Part shown: piece after piece, positions 21,000-29,509 of the stretch
How positions within the stretch are numbered: the stretch's first letter is position 1
How the letters are laid out: each line of letters begins with the position of its first letter
Source of the DNA: an uncultured Pelagibacteraceae bacterium
GTDB lineage: Bacteria > Pseudomonadota > Alphaproteobacteria > Pelagibacterales > Pelagibacteraceae
Length of the DNA stretch: 34,232 nt
Assembly (NCBI GenBank): GCA_902594605.1
Contig: CACJMR010000006.1
Coordinates: 1-34,232 of the forward strand
Direction of reading: 5' to 3'
Made by a program: the position numbers and the translations under genes
Notes under the pieces: model-generated
Seen by the model: only the letters and a program-made list of their open reading frames with translations
Told to the model about the DNA's origin: nothing
The model's database searches: none

Positions 21000-21584
21000 A
21001 TGCTAAAAAAAATTCCAAACATATTAACTATAGGGCGAATAATAATTGTTCCTTTTTTTGTTTTAGCTTTTTATCTTCCAGGATTTTATGGTGATCTTAC
21101 TGCTTTAATATTATTTATTATTGCATCATTTACAGACTTCTTGGATGGTATGTTGGCTAGAATGTTTGGAGTAGAGTCAAAACTGGGTGAATTATTAGAT
21201 CCTATAGCTGATAAAATCATTGTTGCTACAGCATTAATACTTCTGGTTATGGATGGAACGATCAGAAATTACGAAGTAATTGCAGCAATAATAATTCTTA
21301 CAAGAGAAATTTTAATTTCAGGTTTGAGAGAATTTTTAGCAAAGGGAAAAATAAAACTTCCTGTTTCAAACCTTGCTAAGCTTAAAACAGTATTACAAAT
21401 GGTATCGATAGCTCTTTTATTATCTGGAGATACAGGAAATAAAGTAATTAATTTCCAAGATTATAACGCTCAAACAATAGGTATAATTCTTTTGTGGTTA
21501 TCCGCTGCTTTAACACTTTTTACTGCATATGATTATATGCGAAAAGGTATTGATCACGCTATGTCTGAAGACAGTAAAGACTAG
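21000..21584 (+). CDS. pgsA: CDP-diacylglycerol-glycerol-3-phosphate 3-phosphatidyltransferase
   Basis: PgsA makes phosphatidylglycerol phosphate, the committed step to phosphatidylglycerol and cardiolipin, in the inner membrane. The 194-residue protein carries a perfect CDP-alcohol phosphotransferase motif with metal-binding aspartates: D46, D49-G50, A53-R54, G63, D67 and D71. Several hydrophobic segments are membrane helices (about 10-30, 32-46, 73-90, 95-110, 135-150, 160-178). The order uvrC-pgsA is conserved in many proteobacteria. It starts 2 nt after the uvrC stop. Its 3' end overlaps ilvE on the other strand by 4 nt. Confidence 0.96.
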   Translation: MLKKIPNILTIGRIIIVPFFVLAFYLPGFYGDLTALILFIIASFTDFLDGMLARMFGVESKLGELLDPIADKIIVATALILLVMDGTIRNYEVIAAIIILTREILISGLREFLAKGKIKLPVSNLAKLKTVLQMVSIALLLSGDTGNKVINFQDYNAQTIGIILLWLSAALTLFTAYDYMRKGIDHAMSEDSKD

Positions 21585-22462
21585 GCTGCTTTTTTCTTCC
21601 TAACTAATGCCTGATAACTTTCATTTAAATCAATAATAGTATCACAAACTTTAAATTGATTTTCAGCAATACAAGATACTGGAGTTACTTCTGCTGCTGT
21701 TCCAGTTAAAAAGCATCCAACAAAATTAGGTAATTCAGTTGGACTAATTTTTCTTTCATGCACTTTTATATTTTTTGATTTTGCAATTCCAATTACAGTT
21801 CTTCTTGTGATACCATCTAAAAAAGAATCTGGTATTGGAGTGTGAATTTCTCCATTTTTATCTTTGAAAAAAATATTTGCTCCAGTTGCTTCAGCAATAT
21901 TTCCTTCGTGATCAAGCATTAAAGAATCTGTATATCCTTGTTTTTCTGCCTCATGTTTTGAGAGAGTACAAATCATATAAAGACCTGATGCCTTCGTATC
22001 CCATGGGATTGTATTAGGCGCTGGTCTTCTCCAATTTGAAATATTTAATCTTATTCCTTCTACTTTAAGTTTAGGATCAAAATAAGATCCCCATTCCCAT
22101 GTTGCAATCGCAACATGTATTTTTGTTTGTTGAGCAGAAATAGCCATCATCTCACTACCCCTCCAAGCAACAGGTCTTACATAACCATTTTCTACTTTTT
22201 GAGTTGCTATAATTTTATTTGATGCATTATTGATTTCTTCTTCTGTATATGGAATTTCAAAACCCATTCTTTTTGCAGAATGAAAAAATCTAGCTGTGTG
22301 TTCTTCTAATTTGAAAATTGAACCATCATATACTCTCTCACCTTCAAATACACAACTTGCGTAGTGCATACCATGGCTTAAAACATGTAATTTAACATCA
22401 GCCCAATCAACTAATTCGTTGTTGTACCATATTTTTCCAGATCGCTTGTCGTAAGGTATCAT
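21581..22462 (-). CDS. ilvE: Branched-chain amino acid aminotransferase
   Basis: IlvE performs the last step of valine, leucine and isoleucine synthesis using glutamate, with PLP as cofactor. The 293-residue class IV aminotransferase shows 'VLSHGMHYASCVFEGERVY', the PLP lysine K157 in WDTKASGLY, 'EATGANIFF' and 'FLDGITRRTVI', and ends with a basic KKKAA tail. Length and motifs fit the branched-chain enzyme better than D-amino acid aminotransferase or aminodeoxychorismate lyase. It is divergent from the PetP-like regulator gene, an arrangement common in Alphaproteobacteria. Its 3' end overlaps pgsA by 4 nt. Confidence 0.94.
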   Translation of the reverse strand: MIPYDKRSGKIWYNNELVDWADVKLHVLSHGMHYASCVFEGERVYDGSIFKLEEHTARFFHSAKRMGFEIPYTEEEINNASNKIIATQKVENGYVRPVAWRGSEMMAISAQQTKIHVAIATWEWGSYFDPKLKVEGIRLNISNWRRPAPNTIPWDTKASGLYMICTLSKHEAEKQGYTDSLMLDHEGNIAEATGANIFFKDKNGEIHTPIPDSFLDGITRRTVIGIAKSKNIKVHERKISPTELPNFVGCFLTGTAAEVTPVSCIAENQFKVCDTIIDLNESYQALVRKKKAA

Positions 22463-22480
22463 GTGTGAAAATTTTTTTTA

Positions 22481-22490
22481 ATTTATAAAT
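22481..22490. promoter_or_regulatory. Palindromic TATA element between ilvE and the PetP-like gene
   Basis: The perfect palindrome ATTTATAAAT holds TTATAA (22483-22488) about 20 nt upstream of the ilvE ATG on the minus strand. In the plus direction a start near 22495 would come before the favoured regulator ATG at 22537 but after the alternative ATG at 22489. That is one reason for preferring the shorter regulator. It could equally be an operator half-site pair for the MarR-type protein. Confidence 0.3.
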
Positions 22491-22536
22491 GAAAAATATC
22501 TTTGTATCTTTAATATGTCAATATAACTTACCTATT

Positions 22537-22974
22537 ATGAAAGAACTTTTATATTTAAAAGATGACCAGCTTAAAGATCTTATTGAAAAACTATTCGTAA
22601 GCTACAGAGAAACCTTTTCTGACTCTAAAAAAATATTAGATAGATATTCAATTGGATTAGCACACCATAAAGCAATTCATTTACTTTCAATGTATGAGGG
22701 GATCTCAATTTCTGAGCTGCTTAAGAGGTTAAAAGTCACAAAACAAAGCTTAAATCGTGTTCTCAAAGATTTGATTAAACTTGAAATCGTCATTTTTAAA
22801 AAAAATGAACAAGATACTAGAATAAAGCACGTTTTTCTTAATGATAAAGGTAAAAAAATTTTTAATGAAATTTTCAATTTACAAAAAAAAAGAATTTATA
22901 ACGCTTTATTAAATTCAAGCTCTGAAGAAGTTATAAATTTTGATAATGTAATAAGTAAAATAATTAATGGATAA
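22537..22974 (+). CDS. petP: MarR-family regulator, PetP-like
   Basis: A 145-residue winged helix-turn-helix protein. An upstream in-frame ATG at 22489 would add 16 hydrophobic residues unlike the family and overlap the TATA palindrome, so I prefer 22537, where 'LYLKDDQLKDLIEKLFVSYRETF' aligns with the usual PetP start. The segment 'GLAHHKAIHLL' and the recognition region 'LKRLKVTKQSLNRVLKDLI' are as I recall them in alphaproteobacterial PetP proteins. In Rhodobacter capsulatus petP and petR lie next to the cytochrome bc1 genes. Here the response regulator starts 8 nt before this gene's stop, so translation is coupled. The symbol is by family resemblance, and the DNA target is unknown. Confidence 0.78.
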   Translation: MKELLYLKDDQLKDLIEKLFVSYRETFSDSKKILDRYSIGLAHHKAIHLLSMYEGISISELLKRLKVTKQSLNRVLKDLIKLEIVIFKKNEQDTRIKHVFLNDKGKKIFNEIFNLQKKRIYNALLNSSSEEVINFDNVISKIING

Positions 22975-23644
22975 GTTTATTGCACATATACTAGTGGTTG
23001 ATGATGATGATGGAATTAGATCTCTTGTAAAAAAGTATTTAAATGAAAATGAATTTTTAGTTACTACTGCTGAAAATGCAGAAAATGCATTAGAGAAATT
23101 AAAAATAATTAAGTTTGATTTAATAGTTTTGGATATCATGATGCCAGGTAAAAGTGGGCTTGAATTTTTAAAAGAAAATAAGGAAAAATTAAATACACCA
23201 GTTATACTTCTTACTGCTAAAGGTGAAGCAAATGAAAGGGTTGAGGGGTTAGAGATTGGTGCTGATGATTATTTACCTAAACCATTTGAACCAAAAGAAT
23301 TAATTCTAAGAATAAAAAACATATTAAATAAAACTATCAAAACAGATCAGAAAAGGGTTATAGAATTTGAAAATGTGAAAATTGATTTGAATAAACTTTT
23401 AATATTTAAAAATGATAAAGAATTTAAAATTAATGCAACTGAAAAAACAATTTTAGAAAAAATGATTAATAACCCGGGTAAAACATTTTCTAGGGAAGAT
23501 ATTGGTCAACTAATCAATTTAGATAAAGAAAGATCAATAGATGTGATTATTACTCGGCTTAGAAAAAAGATTGAAATTGATCCAAAAAATCCAAAATTTT
23601 TACAGACAATAAGAGGTGTGGGATATGTTCTCTGGATTGAGTAA
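22967..23644 (+). CDS. petR: OmpR/PhoB-family response regulator, PetR-like
   Basis: A 225-residue two-component response regulator. The receiver domain (about 5-118) has the acidic pocket VVDDDDG, phospho-acceptor D56 in LIVLDIMMPG, the Thr of LLTAKG and Lys in YLPKPF. The C-terminal winged-helix domain (about 128-224) has 'EKTILEKMINNPGKTFSRE', 'SIDVIITRLRKKIE' and 'IRGVGYVLW', typical of the OmpR class. It is preceded by a PetP-like MarR gene and followed by a histidine kinase, with overlaps on both sides. By context it corresponds to alphaproteobacterial PetR. Control of petABC is an inference from Rhodobacter and not visible here. Confidence 0.88.
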   Translation: MDKFIAHILVVDDDDGIRSLVKKYLNENEFLVTTAENAENALEKLKIIKFDLIVLDIMMPGKSGLEFLKENKEKLNTPVILLTAKGEANERVEGLEIGADDYLPKPFEPKELILRIKNILNKTIKTDQKRVIEFENVKIDLNKLLIFKNDKEFKINATEKTILEKMINNPGKTFSREDIGQLINLDKERSIDVIITRLRKKIEIDPKNPKFLQTIRGVGYVLWIE

Positions 23645-24944
23645 TTACTTAAAAAAAATATTACCAAAAAGATTATTTTATAGAGCACTCCTTATTGTTG
23701 CTATTCCAGTTTTAGTTTTGCAACTAGTAATTACAATTGTTTTTTTTGATAGCCTTTGGATTAAAACAAACAAAGGTATGACAAGAACTTTAGTAAATGA
23801 AATTAGTACATTTATTGAAGCCTATGGAAGTGAGCAAGAAAATAAACAAGAGTTGCTAGATCTGTTTTCCATATTTTTAGATTTAAACATTGAATTCATC
23901 AATAACGAAAAATTACAAAATACAGATACCGAAAGATGGTTTAGTCCTATAGATAGAACTTTAAGAAGAGAGCTAAAATCTAAATTTCGATTAGATCAAT
24001 ACTGGTTTAATACAACAAGTTATAAAGAATTAATTGATTTAAGAATTAAATATAAAGATGGTTATTTTAAATTTTTAGTGCCTAAAGATAGAGTTGCAAG
24101 TTCTTCAGCAAGAATTTTTGCACTTTGGATCACAGTACCTGCGATCATAATGGTGATAATTTCTCTAATATTTTTAAAAAATCAAACTAGACCAATCACA
24201 AACCTAGCTCGTGCGGCTGAAAGGTTTGGTAAAGGAGAAAATATTGAAGAGTTCAAACCTTCTGGAGCCCTTGAAATAAGACAAGCAGGACATGAATTTG
24301 ATAAAATGAGAAAGAGAATTGAAAGACACATTAATCAAAGAACAGAAATGTTGTCTGGAATAAGTCATGATTTGAGAACGCCCTTAACAAGGATGAAACT
24401 ACAATTGGCTTTTATAAAAGATAAAGAAACTGTTAATAAATTGACTGAAGACATCAATGAAATGGAGAAAATGTTAAATGAATATTTGCAATTCACCAGC
24501 TCATCATATGTTGAAAAAGATGAAATGTTTAATCTATCTGAATTAATTTCAGAAGTTATTAAAAAATATAATAATGAAAATATTTCACAAAACTTATCAC
24601 CAAGAATTTACTTTAATGGTAGGAAAAATTTAATTAATAGGTGTCTAAATAATCTAATTGATAATTCACTGAAATATGCAAATAAAGTTGAAATTAGCTT
24701 AAGTAAAAAAAGTTCAAACTTGTTCATTATTATTGATGATGATGGTCCCGGAATACCAAAAAATGAATATGAAAATGTATTTAAACCTTTCTATAAAATA
24801 GATAAGGGTAGAGCAGAATCTAAATCAAGTGTTGGTCTTGGCTTATCAATTTCATCAGACATTATCAAATCTCATGGAGGAAATATAATGTTAGAAAAGT
24901 CGAAAATGGATGGTTTAAGAGTTAGGGTTTTCTTGCCTGTTTAA
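23625..24944 (+). CDS. EnvZ-like sensor histidine kinase
   Basis: A membrane sensor kinase, the likely partner of the adjacent response regulator. I choose ATG 23625 (439 residues) because AAGAGG at 23611-23616 is one of the few good Shine-Dalgarno matches in the window and lies 8 nt upstream. GTG 23616 would add three residues and has no such site. Two membrane helices (about 18-41 and 165-184) enclose a periplasmic sensor region of about 120 residues. A HAMP domain follows, then the phospho-acceptor His in 'GISHDLRTPLTRM' (about residue 248) and an ATPase domain with 'NNLIDNSLKYA', 'DDDGPGIP' and 'SVGLGLSIS'. The 3' end overlaps ubiK on the other strand by 23 nt. Confidence 0.93.
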   Translation: MFSGLSNYLKKILPKRLFYRALLIVAIPVLVLQLVITIVFFDSLWIKTNKGMTRTLVNEISTFIEAYGSEQENKQELLDLFSIFLDLNIEFINNEKLQNTDTERWFSPIDRTLRRELKSKFRLDQYWFNTTSYKELIDLRIKYKDGYFKFLVPKDRVASSSARIFALWITVPAIIMVIISLIFLKNQTRPITNLARAAERFGKGENIEEFKPSGALEIRQAGHEFDKMRKRIERHINQRTEMLSGISHDLRTPLTRMKLQLAFIKDKETVNKLTEDINEMEKMLNEYLQFTSSSYVEKDEMFNLSELISEVIKKYNNENISQNLSPRIYFNGRKNLINRCLNNLIDNSLKYANKVEISLSKKSSNLFIIIDDDGPGIPKNEYENVFKPFYKIDKGRAESKSSVGLGLSISSDIIKSHGGNIMLEKSKMDGLRVRVFLPV

Positions 24945-25173
24945 CTGTTTTAATTTTTTTTTTCTCAAGTTTTTTTATTTTATTTTCAAGATTCTCAACA
25001 CGTTTTGAGAGTATTTCAAATTCATCTTTACTTGTAAGTTTCATTTTAAATACAAACTCATCTCTTTTAGATTTTAAGATATTAAATAATTCAGCAGTTA
25101 AATCTTTTGAAGATACTAGTCCCTGCTCTATTAATTTAGCAAACTTATCAATTATAAATTTAGAATTTTTCAT
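24922..25173 (-). CDS. ubiK: UbiK-family (BMFP domain) ubiquinone accessory factor
   Basis: An 83-residue protein of the BMFP/YqiC family. UbiK in E. coli is a small trimeric coiled-coil protein that helps the ubiquinone biosynthesis complex, binding UbiJ and lipids. Here the N-terminal helix 'FAKLIEQGLVSSKDLTAEL' is followed by 'MKLTSKDEFEILSKRVENLENKIKKLEKK', a coiled-coil heptad region of the right place and length, and a basic tail. The family is recognised by pattern and size, so this is less certain than the enzymes nearby. It is the only gene in its minus-strand unit. The start is 29 nt from the divergent lgt, and the last 23 nt lie inside the kinase gene. Confidence 0.75.
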   Translation of the reverse strand: MKNSKFIIDKFAKLIEQGLVSSKDLTAELFNILKSKRDEFVFKMKLTSKDEFEILSKRVENLENKIKKLEKKKIKTVKQARKP

Positions 25174-25181
25174 ATTTAAGA

Positions 25182-25189
25182 TATATATT
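25182..25189. promoter_or_regulatory. Shared TATA region of the ubiK-lgt divergent gap
   Basis: The 29-nt gap between the ubiK ATG (25173) and the lgt ATG (25203) is almost pure A/T with TATATATT at 25182-25189. TATATT (25184-25189) would give a plus-strand start about 7 nt before lgt. TATATA on the minus strand (25187-25182) would start RNA at about the ubiK ATG. The composition makes this weak evidence by itself; the repeated spacing across several gaps is the point of interest. Confidence 0.25.
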
Positions 25190-25202
25190 ATTATTATTAA
25201 AA

Positions 25203-25973
25203 ATGTTCATTAATAATTTTGACCCAGTAGCCTTAGAAATATTTTCTTTAGAAATCAGATGGTATTCTTTAGCTTATATATTTGGAATTATATTTGGCTG
25301 GATATTAGCTAAAAAATTATTTATCCAAGACTTAGAAGTTAAAAATAAATTTGATGATTATTTAACTTATTTAATTATAGGTATCGTTTTAGGAGGAAGA
25401 CTTGGTTATATTTTTATTTATAATTTAAGTTTTTATTTAAATAATCCATTAGATATATTTAAAATTTGGCAAGGTGGAATGTCCTTCCATGGCGGTCTAA
25501 TTGGAGTTGTTTTTGCGTCTATATTTTTTGCTAAAAAAAATAATCAAAATCCATATATATATATGGATGTTGTCTCTTTAGTAGCTCCAATCGGGTTATT
25601 TTTTGGACGAACAGCAAACTTTATAAATTCAGAGTTATATGGAACTATAACTAACGTACCCTGGGCAGTCACATTTGTTCAGGTAGATAATTTTCCTAGG
25701 CATCCCTCTCAATTATATGAAGCACTATTAGAGGGTTTATTTCTATTTTTATTGTTAATTTATTTTAGAAATAAATTTTTGCTCAAACCTGGTATAATTT
25801 CAGGATTATTTTTAATAATTTACTCGACCTTCAGATTTATTGTTGAATTTTATAGAGTACCAGATGAACAGCTAGGTTATATATTTTTAAACTTAACGAT
25901 GGGGCAAGTAGTAAGTTCTATGTTTATATTATTAGGGGTAATCTTAATTTATTTAAAATATGAAACTCGCTAA
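25203..25973 (+). CDS. lgt: Prolipoprotein diacylglyceryl transferase
   Basis: Lgt transfers diacylglycerol from phosphatidylglycerol to the lipobox Cys of prolipoproteins at the inner membrane. The 256-residue polytopic protein shows 'IRWYSLAYIFGIIFGWILAKK', 'GGRLGYIFIYN', the essential His in MSFHGGLIGV and the Lgt signature 'GLFFGRTANFINSELYGT', with about seven hydrophobic segments. It leads a long plus-strand run. The next gene starts 14 nt before its stop. Its presence shows the lipoprotein pathway exists, although the MlaA protein in this window lacks a lipobox. Confidence 0.96.
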   Translation: MFINNFDPVALEIFSLEIRWYSLAYIFGIIFGWILAKKLFIQDLEVKNKFDDYLTYLIIGIVLGGRLGYIFIYNLSFYLNNPLDIFKIWQGGMSFHGGLIGVVFASIFFAKKNNQNPYIYMDVVSLVAPIGLFFGRTANFINSELYGTITNVPWAVTFVQVDNFPRHPSQLYEALLEGLFLFLLLIYFRNKFLLKPGIISGLFLIIYSTFRFIVEFYRVPDEQLGYIFLNLTMGQVVSSMFILLGVILIYLKYETR

Positions 25974-27012
25974 AACAAATAATTTACCATTAGATCAATT
26001 TATAAATTTTGCTCTTTACGATAAGAATAAAGGTTTTTATATGAAAAAGAATCCTTTTGGTGAAGATGGAGACTTTATTACTGCTCCCAATATCACAAGA
26101 TTATTTTCAGAGATTATTGCAATTTGGACGATTACTTTTTGGAAAAGTATAGGCTCTCCAAAAAAATTTAATTTGCTAGAACTGGGAGCTGGAAATGGCG
26201 AAATGATGAAAGTCATAGATGAGACACTTTTAAATTTTCCCGAATGTTACAATGCATGCAGTTTTGTAATTCATGAAAAAAGTAAATTTTTAATAAATGA
26301 ACAAAAAAAAAATTTAAATTCTAAAAAATTTTCGTGGTTAAAAGACATTGAAAAAATAAACTCTAACCCAACAATTTTTTTGGCTAATGAATTCTTTGAT
26401 GCCATACCAATCAAACAATTTTTTAAAAAAAAAGGTGATTGGTTTGAAAGATTTGTAAATTTGAGTGATCCAAACAAAGCTGAGTTTAAAGAGGAAAAAA
26501 TTGATATAGAAATAATTGAAAAACATCTTAATTTCGAAATTTCAAAAGATCAGAGCTTTATAGAATATTCGCCAGATACATTTAAATATTTAAGAACAAT
26601 TTGTGATTTAATACAAAAAAATGATGGGGGAATGTTAGTTATTGATTATGGTTATGCAGACAGCAAAATGCATGAAACCCTTCAAGCAGTAAATAATCAC
26701 AAATATTCTAACGTTTTAGAAAATATTGGAGACTCTGATATTACTTACAATATAAATTTTGATTCTTTTGAAAAATTTATAAATCAGTTTAATGAAATTA
26801 CTTCAATTTTTACAAATCAAAAAAAATTTTTAACAAGTATGGGTATTCTTCAAAGAGCAGAAATAATTAGCAAAAATATAGCATTTTCTAAAAAAGCAGA
26901 TTTATTTTTTCGGGTAAGACGTTTAATAGATGAAAAGCAAATGGGTGAATTGTTCAAAGTCATGCTTATAAAAAATAAGAAAAATAATTTTAGAACAGGT
27001 TTTCAAAATTGA
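25960..27012 (+). CDS. midA: MidA/NDUFAF7-family SAM-dependent methyltransferase
   Basis: A class I methyltransferase of the family whose mitochondrial member NDUFAF7 dimethylates an arginine of complex I subunit NDUFS2 during assembly. The 350-residue protein has the N-terminal 'PLDQFINFALYDKNKGFY' and 'GDFITAPNITRLFSE', SAM motif I 'LLELGAGNGEMM', the family-specific 'FLANEFFDAIPIKQF' and 'VIDYGYADSKMHETLQAVNNHKY'. The last corresponds to the DYG...TLQAV..H motif. A role in respiratory complex I assembly is therefore expected but not proven. It overlaps lgt by 14 nt and pgeF by 4 nt. The order lgt-midA-pgeF is common in Alphaproteobacteria. Confidence 0.9.
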   Translation: MKLAKTNNLPLDQFINFALYDKNKGFYMKKNPFGEDGDFITAPNITRLFSEIIAIWTITFWKSIGSPKKFNLLELGAGNGEMMKVIDETLLNFPECYNACSFVIHEKSKFLINEQKKNLNSKKFSWLKDIEKINSNPTIFLANEFFDAIPIKQFFKKKGDWFERFVNLSDPNKAEFKEEKIDIEIIEKHLNFEISKDQSFIEYSPDTFKYLRTICDLIQKNDGGMLVIDYGYADSKMHETLQAVNNHKYSNVLENIGDSDITYNINFDSFEKFINQFNEITSIFTNQKKFLTSMGILQRAEIISKNIAFSKKADLFFRVRRLIDEKQMGELFKVMLIKNKKNNFRTGFQN

Positions 27013-27767
27013 TAAAATCAAAAAAACTCTCGAAAATTAAAATAATTAAACATGGTTTTTTTAATAAAACTGGTGGTAAATCAAAAAAAATTTATAAGAG
27101 TTTAAACTGTGGTCCTGGTTCTAAAGACAAACCATCAGATGTTAAAAAAAATTTACAAATAGTAAAAGAAAAAATAAACAGTGCCGCTAAAAGTATTTTT
27201 TTACTTCATCAAATACATAGTAATAAGTTTGTTTACATTGGTAAAAAAAATGTATTTAAATCAAAACCGAAAGCGGACGCAGTAATTACAAACCAAAAAA
27301 AAATACCTATTGGTGTTTTAACTGCTGATTGTGTGCCGATCTTAATTTGTGATGAGAAAGCAAAATTAGTTGCAGCTGTTCATGCAGGGTGGAAAGGTGC
27401 ATACAAAGATATAATTAGCAAAGTAATACAATTTATGATCAAAAAAGGATCTAATCCTATGAATCTTACTGCAGCTATAGGTCCTGCTATAACGGTTAAA
27501 AATTATGAAGTCAAAGAAGACTTTAAAAGAAAATTTATCAAAAAAGATAAAAAAAATAATAAATTTTTTAAAATTAAGCACAAAAAGCTTTATTTTGATT
27601 TACCTAAATATGTAAAATCATGCCTTTTAAAGAATAAAATAAAAAATATAGAATCTTTAAATATTGATACATTTGATGTTAAAAATAATTTTTTTAGTGC
27701 GAGAAGAGCGTTGAGACTAAATCACAATGATTATGGTAGAAATATTTCAATAATTATGCTTAATTAG
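27009..27767 (+). CDS. pgeF: Peptidoglycan editing factor PgeF (YfiH family)
   Basis: A multicopper-laccase-fold family protein. E. coli YfiH/PgeF removes wrongly incorporated L-serine from peptidoglycan precursors. The 252-residue protein has the zinc ligand triad in its usual segments: His in LLHQIHSNKF, Cys in LTADCVPILI and His in AAVHAGWKG. It also has 'KHGFFNKTGGKSKKIYKSLN' at the N-terminus and 'AIGPAITVKNYEV' and 'FSARRALRLNHNDYGRNISII' later. Translation starts at TTG (27009), which overlaps the midA stop in the sequence TTGA, so coupling is expected. Older annotations call this family polyphenol oxidase. Confidence 0.9.
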   Translation: MIKSKKLSKIKIIKHGFFNKTGGKSKKIYKSLNCGPGSKDKPSDVKKNLQIVKEKINSAAKSIFLLHQIHSNKFVYIGKKNVFKSKPKADAVITNQKKIPIGVLTADCVPILICDEKAKLVAAVHAGWKGAYKDIISKVIQFMIKKGSNPMNLTAAIGPAITVKNYEVKEDFKRKFIKKDKKNNKFFKIKHKKLYFDLPKYVKSCLLKNKIKNIESLNIDTFDVKNNFFSARRALRLNHNDYGRNISIIMLN

Positions 27768-27776
27768 GTTTTTTTA

Positions 27777-28709
27777 ATGAAATTATTATCCGGAAATAGC
27801 AACAAACCATTAAGCAAAAATATTGCTAAATATCTAAAATCTAAATTGGTTAACTCTAGTATTAGAAATTTTTCTGATGGAGAAATTTATGTTGAAATAA
27901 ATGAGAATATTAGAGGAAACAGTATTTTTTTAATACAATCTATATCTTCGCCTGCTAATGATAATTTGATGGAGCTTTTGATATGTATTGATGCACTAAA
28001 AAGATCTTCTGCAAAAAATATAACTGCTGTAATTCCATATTTTGGTTATGCTAGACAGGACAGAAAAGTAGTGCCTAGAACTTCAATTTCTGCAAAATTA
28101 GTATCAAACTTAATTACAAAAGCAGGTGCTAACAGGGTAGTTACTGTTGATTTGCATGCAGGTCAAATTCAAGGTTTTTTTGATATTCCGGTCGACAACT
28201 TGTTTGCAACACCTATTTTTGCAAGACATGTAAAAAAAAAGATAAAAAGTAAAAACTTAATTTGTGTTGCTCCAGATGTGGGTGGAACTGAGCGAGCAAG
28301 AGCGCTAGGTAAACTCTTAAATGTTGGATTAGCGATTGTAGATAAAAGAAGACCTAAACCAGGTCAATCTCAAGTCATGAATGTCATAGGAGATGTAAAA
28401 GGTAAAACATGTATTATTGTAGATGATATAATTGATTCTGGTGGAACAATAGTAAATGCAGCCAAAGCTCTTAAAGATAGGGGTGCTAAAGAAGTTTATG
28501 TTTATATAACTCATGGTGTACTTAGCGGTGAAGCTGTTAAAAAAATTAAAAATTCTGTAATTAAGAATTTAGTAATAACTGATACAATCGATAACATAAG
28601 TAGAACTAAAGGTGCTAAAAACATTGAGGTTCTGTCAATTTCAGGTCTTATGGGAGAAGCAATTAAAAGAATATCTAATTCAACCTCAGTATCAGATTTA
28701 TTCAAATAA
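27777..28709 (+). CDS. prs: Ribose-phosphate pyrophosphokinase
   Basis: Prs makes PRPP from ribose 5-phosphate and ATP, feeding purine, pyrimidine, histidine, tryptophan and NAD synthesis. The 310-residue enzyme contains '[16 protein letters not shown]', '[12 protein letters not shown]', the metal-binding '[20 protein letters not shown]', the flexible-loop segment '[14 protein letters not shown]' and the PRPP-binding loop '[14 protein letters not shown]'. It starts 9 nt after pgeF. Together with carAB it supplies pyrimidine synthesis, although the two loci are separate. A 45-nt gap containing two inverted repeats separates it from rplY. Confidence 0.97.
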   Translation: MKLLSGNSNKPLSKNIAKYLKSKLVNSSIRNFSDGEIYVEINENIRGNSIFLIQSISSPANDNLMELLICIDALKRSSAKNITAVIPYFGYARQDRKVVPRTSISAKLVSNLITKAGANRVVTVDLHAGQIQGFFDIPVDNLFATPIFARHVKKKIKSKNLICVAPDVGGTERARALGKLLNVGLAIVDKRRPKPGQSQVMNVIGDVKGKTCIIVDDIIDSGGTIVNAAKALKDRGAKEVYVYITHGVLSGEAVKKIKNSVIKNLVITDTIDNISRTKGAKNIEVLSISGLMGEAIKRISNSTSVSDLFK

Positions 28710-28713
28710 ATAC

Positions 28714-28754
28714 CTTGAGTTATTAAGAAACTTAAGCTAAAAACCCTTGTTTTT
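28714..28754 (+). promoter_or_regulatory. Two tandem inverted repeats in front of rplY
   Basis: CTTGAGTT (28714-28721) pairs with AACTTAAG (28729-28736) over 8 bp with one G-T wobble and a 7-nt loop. AAAAAC (28739-28744) pairs with GTTTTT (28749-28754) over 6 bp with a 4-nt loop ending directly before the rplY ATG at 28755. Possible roles are control of L25 translation or partial termination after prs. The arms are AT-rich, so stability is modest. Confidence 0.35.
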
Positions 28755-29468
28755 ATGAATTCATTAAACGCCAATATCAGAAATACCAAAACTAAAGGTG
28801 AATTAAATTCATTAAGGGATAACGGTAATGTACCTGCTATAATTTATGGTGGAGAAGCTCAAAACGAGAAAATTTCAATATCTAAAAAAATACTAAAGTC
28901 ACTAATTGAAAAAGAAAATTTTTTATCAAGCATTATAACTTTAAATGTTGATGGAAAACCTCAAAAAGTTCTACCAAGAGAAATAAAATATGACATTATT
29001 TCAGATGAACCAATTCATGTAGACTTTTTAAGAATAGTTTCAGGAGTTAAAGTTAGAATTGAAGTTCCAGTAAAATTTTTAAATCATGAAAAATCTCCTG
29101 GTTTGAAAAGAGGTGGGGTTTTAAACATTGTAAGAAGAAAAGTTGAGCTAAAATGTCCAAGTGAAAAGATTCCTGAAAGTCTTGTAATAGATCTTGATGG
29201 AGTTGATATTGGAGAGAGTTTTAAGATTTCTTCTATAAATCTTGACAGTGAAGTTGCTCCTACGATTCAAGGAAGAGATTTCGTAATAGCAACTCTAGCA
29301 GCTCCAACTGTTATGAAAGAACCTGAAAAACCTGCAGAAGCCGAGGCGGCTGAGGGAGAAGGTGCTGAAGGAGCAGAAGCAGCGGCAGCTGAAGGTGGGG
29401 ATAAACCAGCAGCTGATGGTGATAAAAAAGAAGCTGAAGATAAAAAACCTGCTGAAGAAAAAAAATAA
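28755..29468 (+). CDS. rplY: 50S ribosomal protein L25 (TL5/CTC type) with acidic Ala/Glu tail
   Basis: L25/CTC binds 5S rRNA in the large ribosomal subunit. The 237-residue protein has the N-terminal L25 domain (about 1-90, 'GELNSLRDNGNVPAIIYGG', 'REIKYDIISDEPIHVDFLRI') and the C-terminal TL5/CTC beta domain (about 95-185, 'VPVKFLNHEKSPGLKRGGVLNIVRR', 'VIDLDGVDIGESFKIS'). From about residue 192 comes a low-complexity tail of Ala, Glu, Lys, Gly and Pro, encoded by DNA noticeably richer in G and C than its surroundings. The order rplY-pth-ychF is widespread in bacteria. Confidence 0.95.
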   Translation: MNSLNANIRNTKTKGELNSLRDNGNVPAIIYGGEAQNEKISISKKILKSLIEKENFLSSIITLNVDGKPQKVLPREIKYDIISDEPIHVDFLRIVSGVKVRIEVPVKFLNHEKSPGLKRGGVLNIVRRKVELKCPSEKIPESLVIDLDGVDIGESFKISSINLDSEVAPTIQGRDFVIATLAAPTVMKEPEKPAEAEAAEGEGAEGAEAAAAEGGDKPAADGDKKEAEDKKPAEEKK

Positions 29469-29509
29469 GCTAATTAAAATTGAATTTTATTTTCCATTAT
29501 TAATATTTT

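Noticed and set aside
22489..22536. Longer PetP-like regulator starting at 22489
   Set aside because: The added hydrophobic segment is unlike the family, and the ATG overlaps the palindromic TATA element that probably serves as promoter or operator.
28511..28789. Minus-strand open frame spanning the prs end and rplY start
   Set aside because: It crosses two firmly identified genes in antisense and shows no domain. Stop codons are simply rare there by chance.
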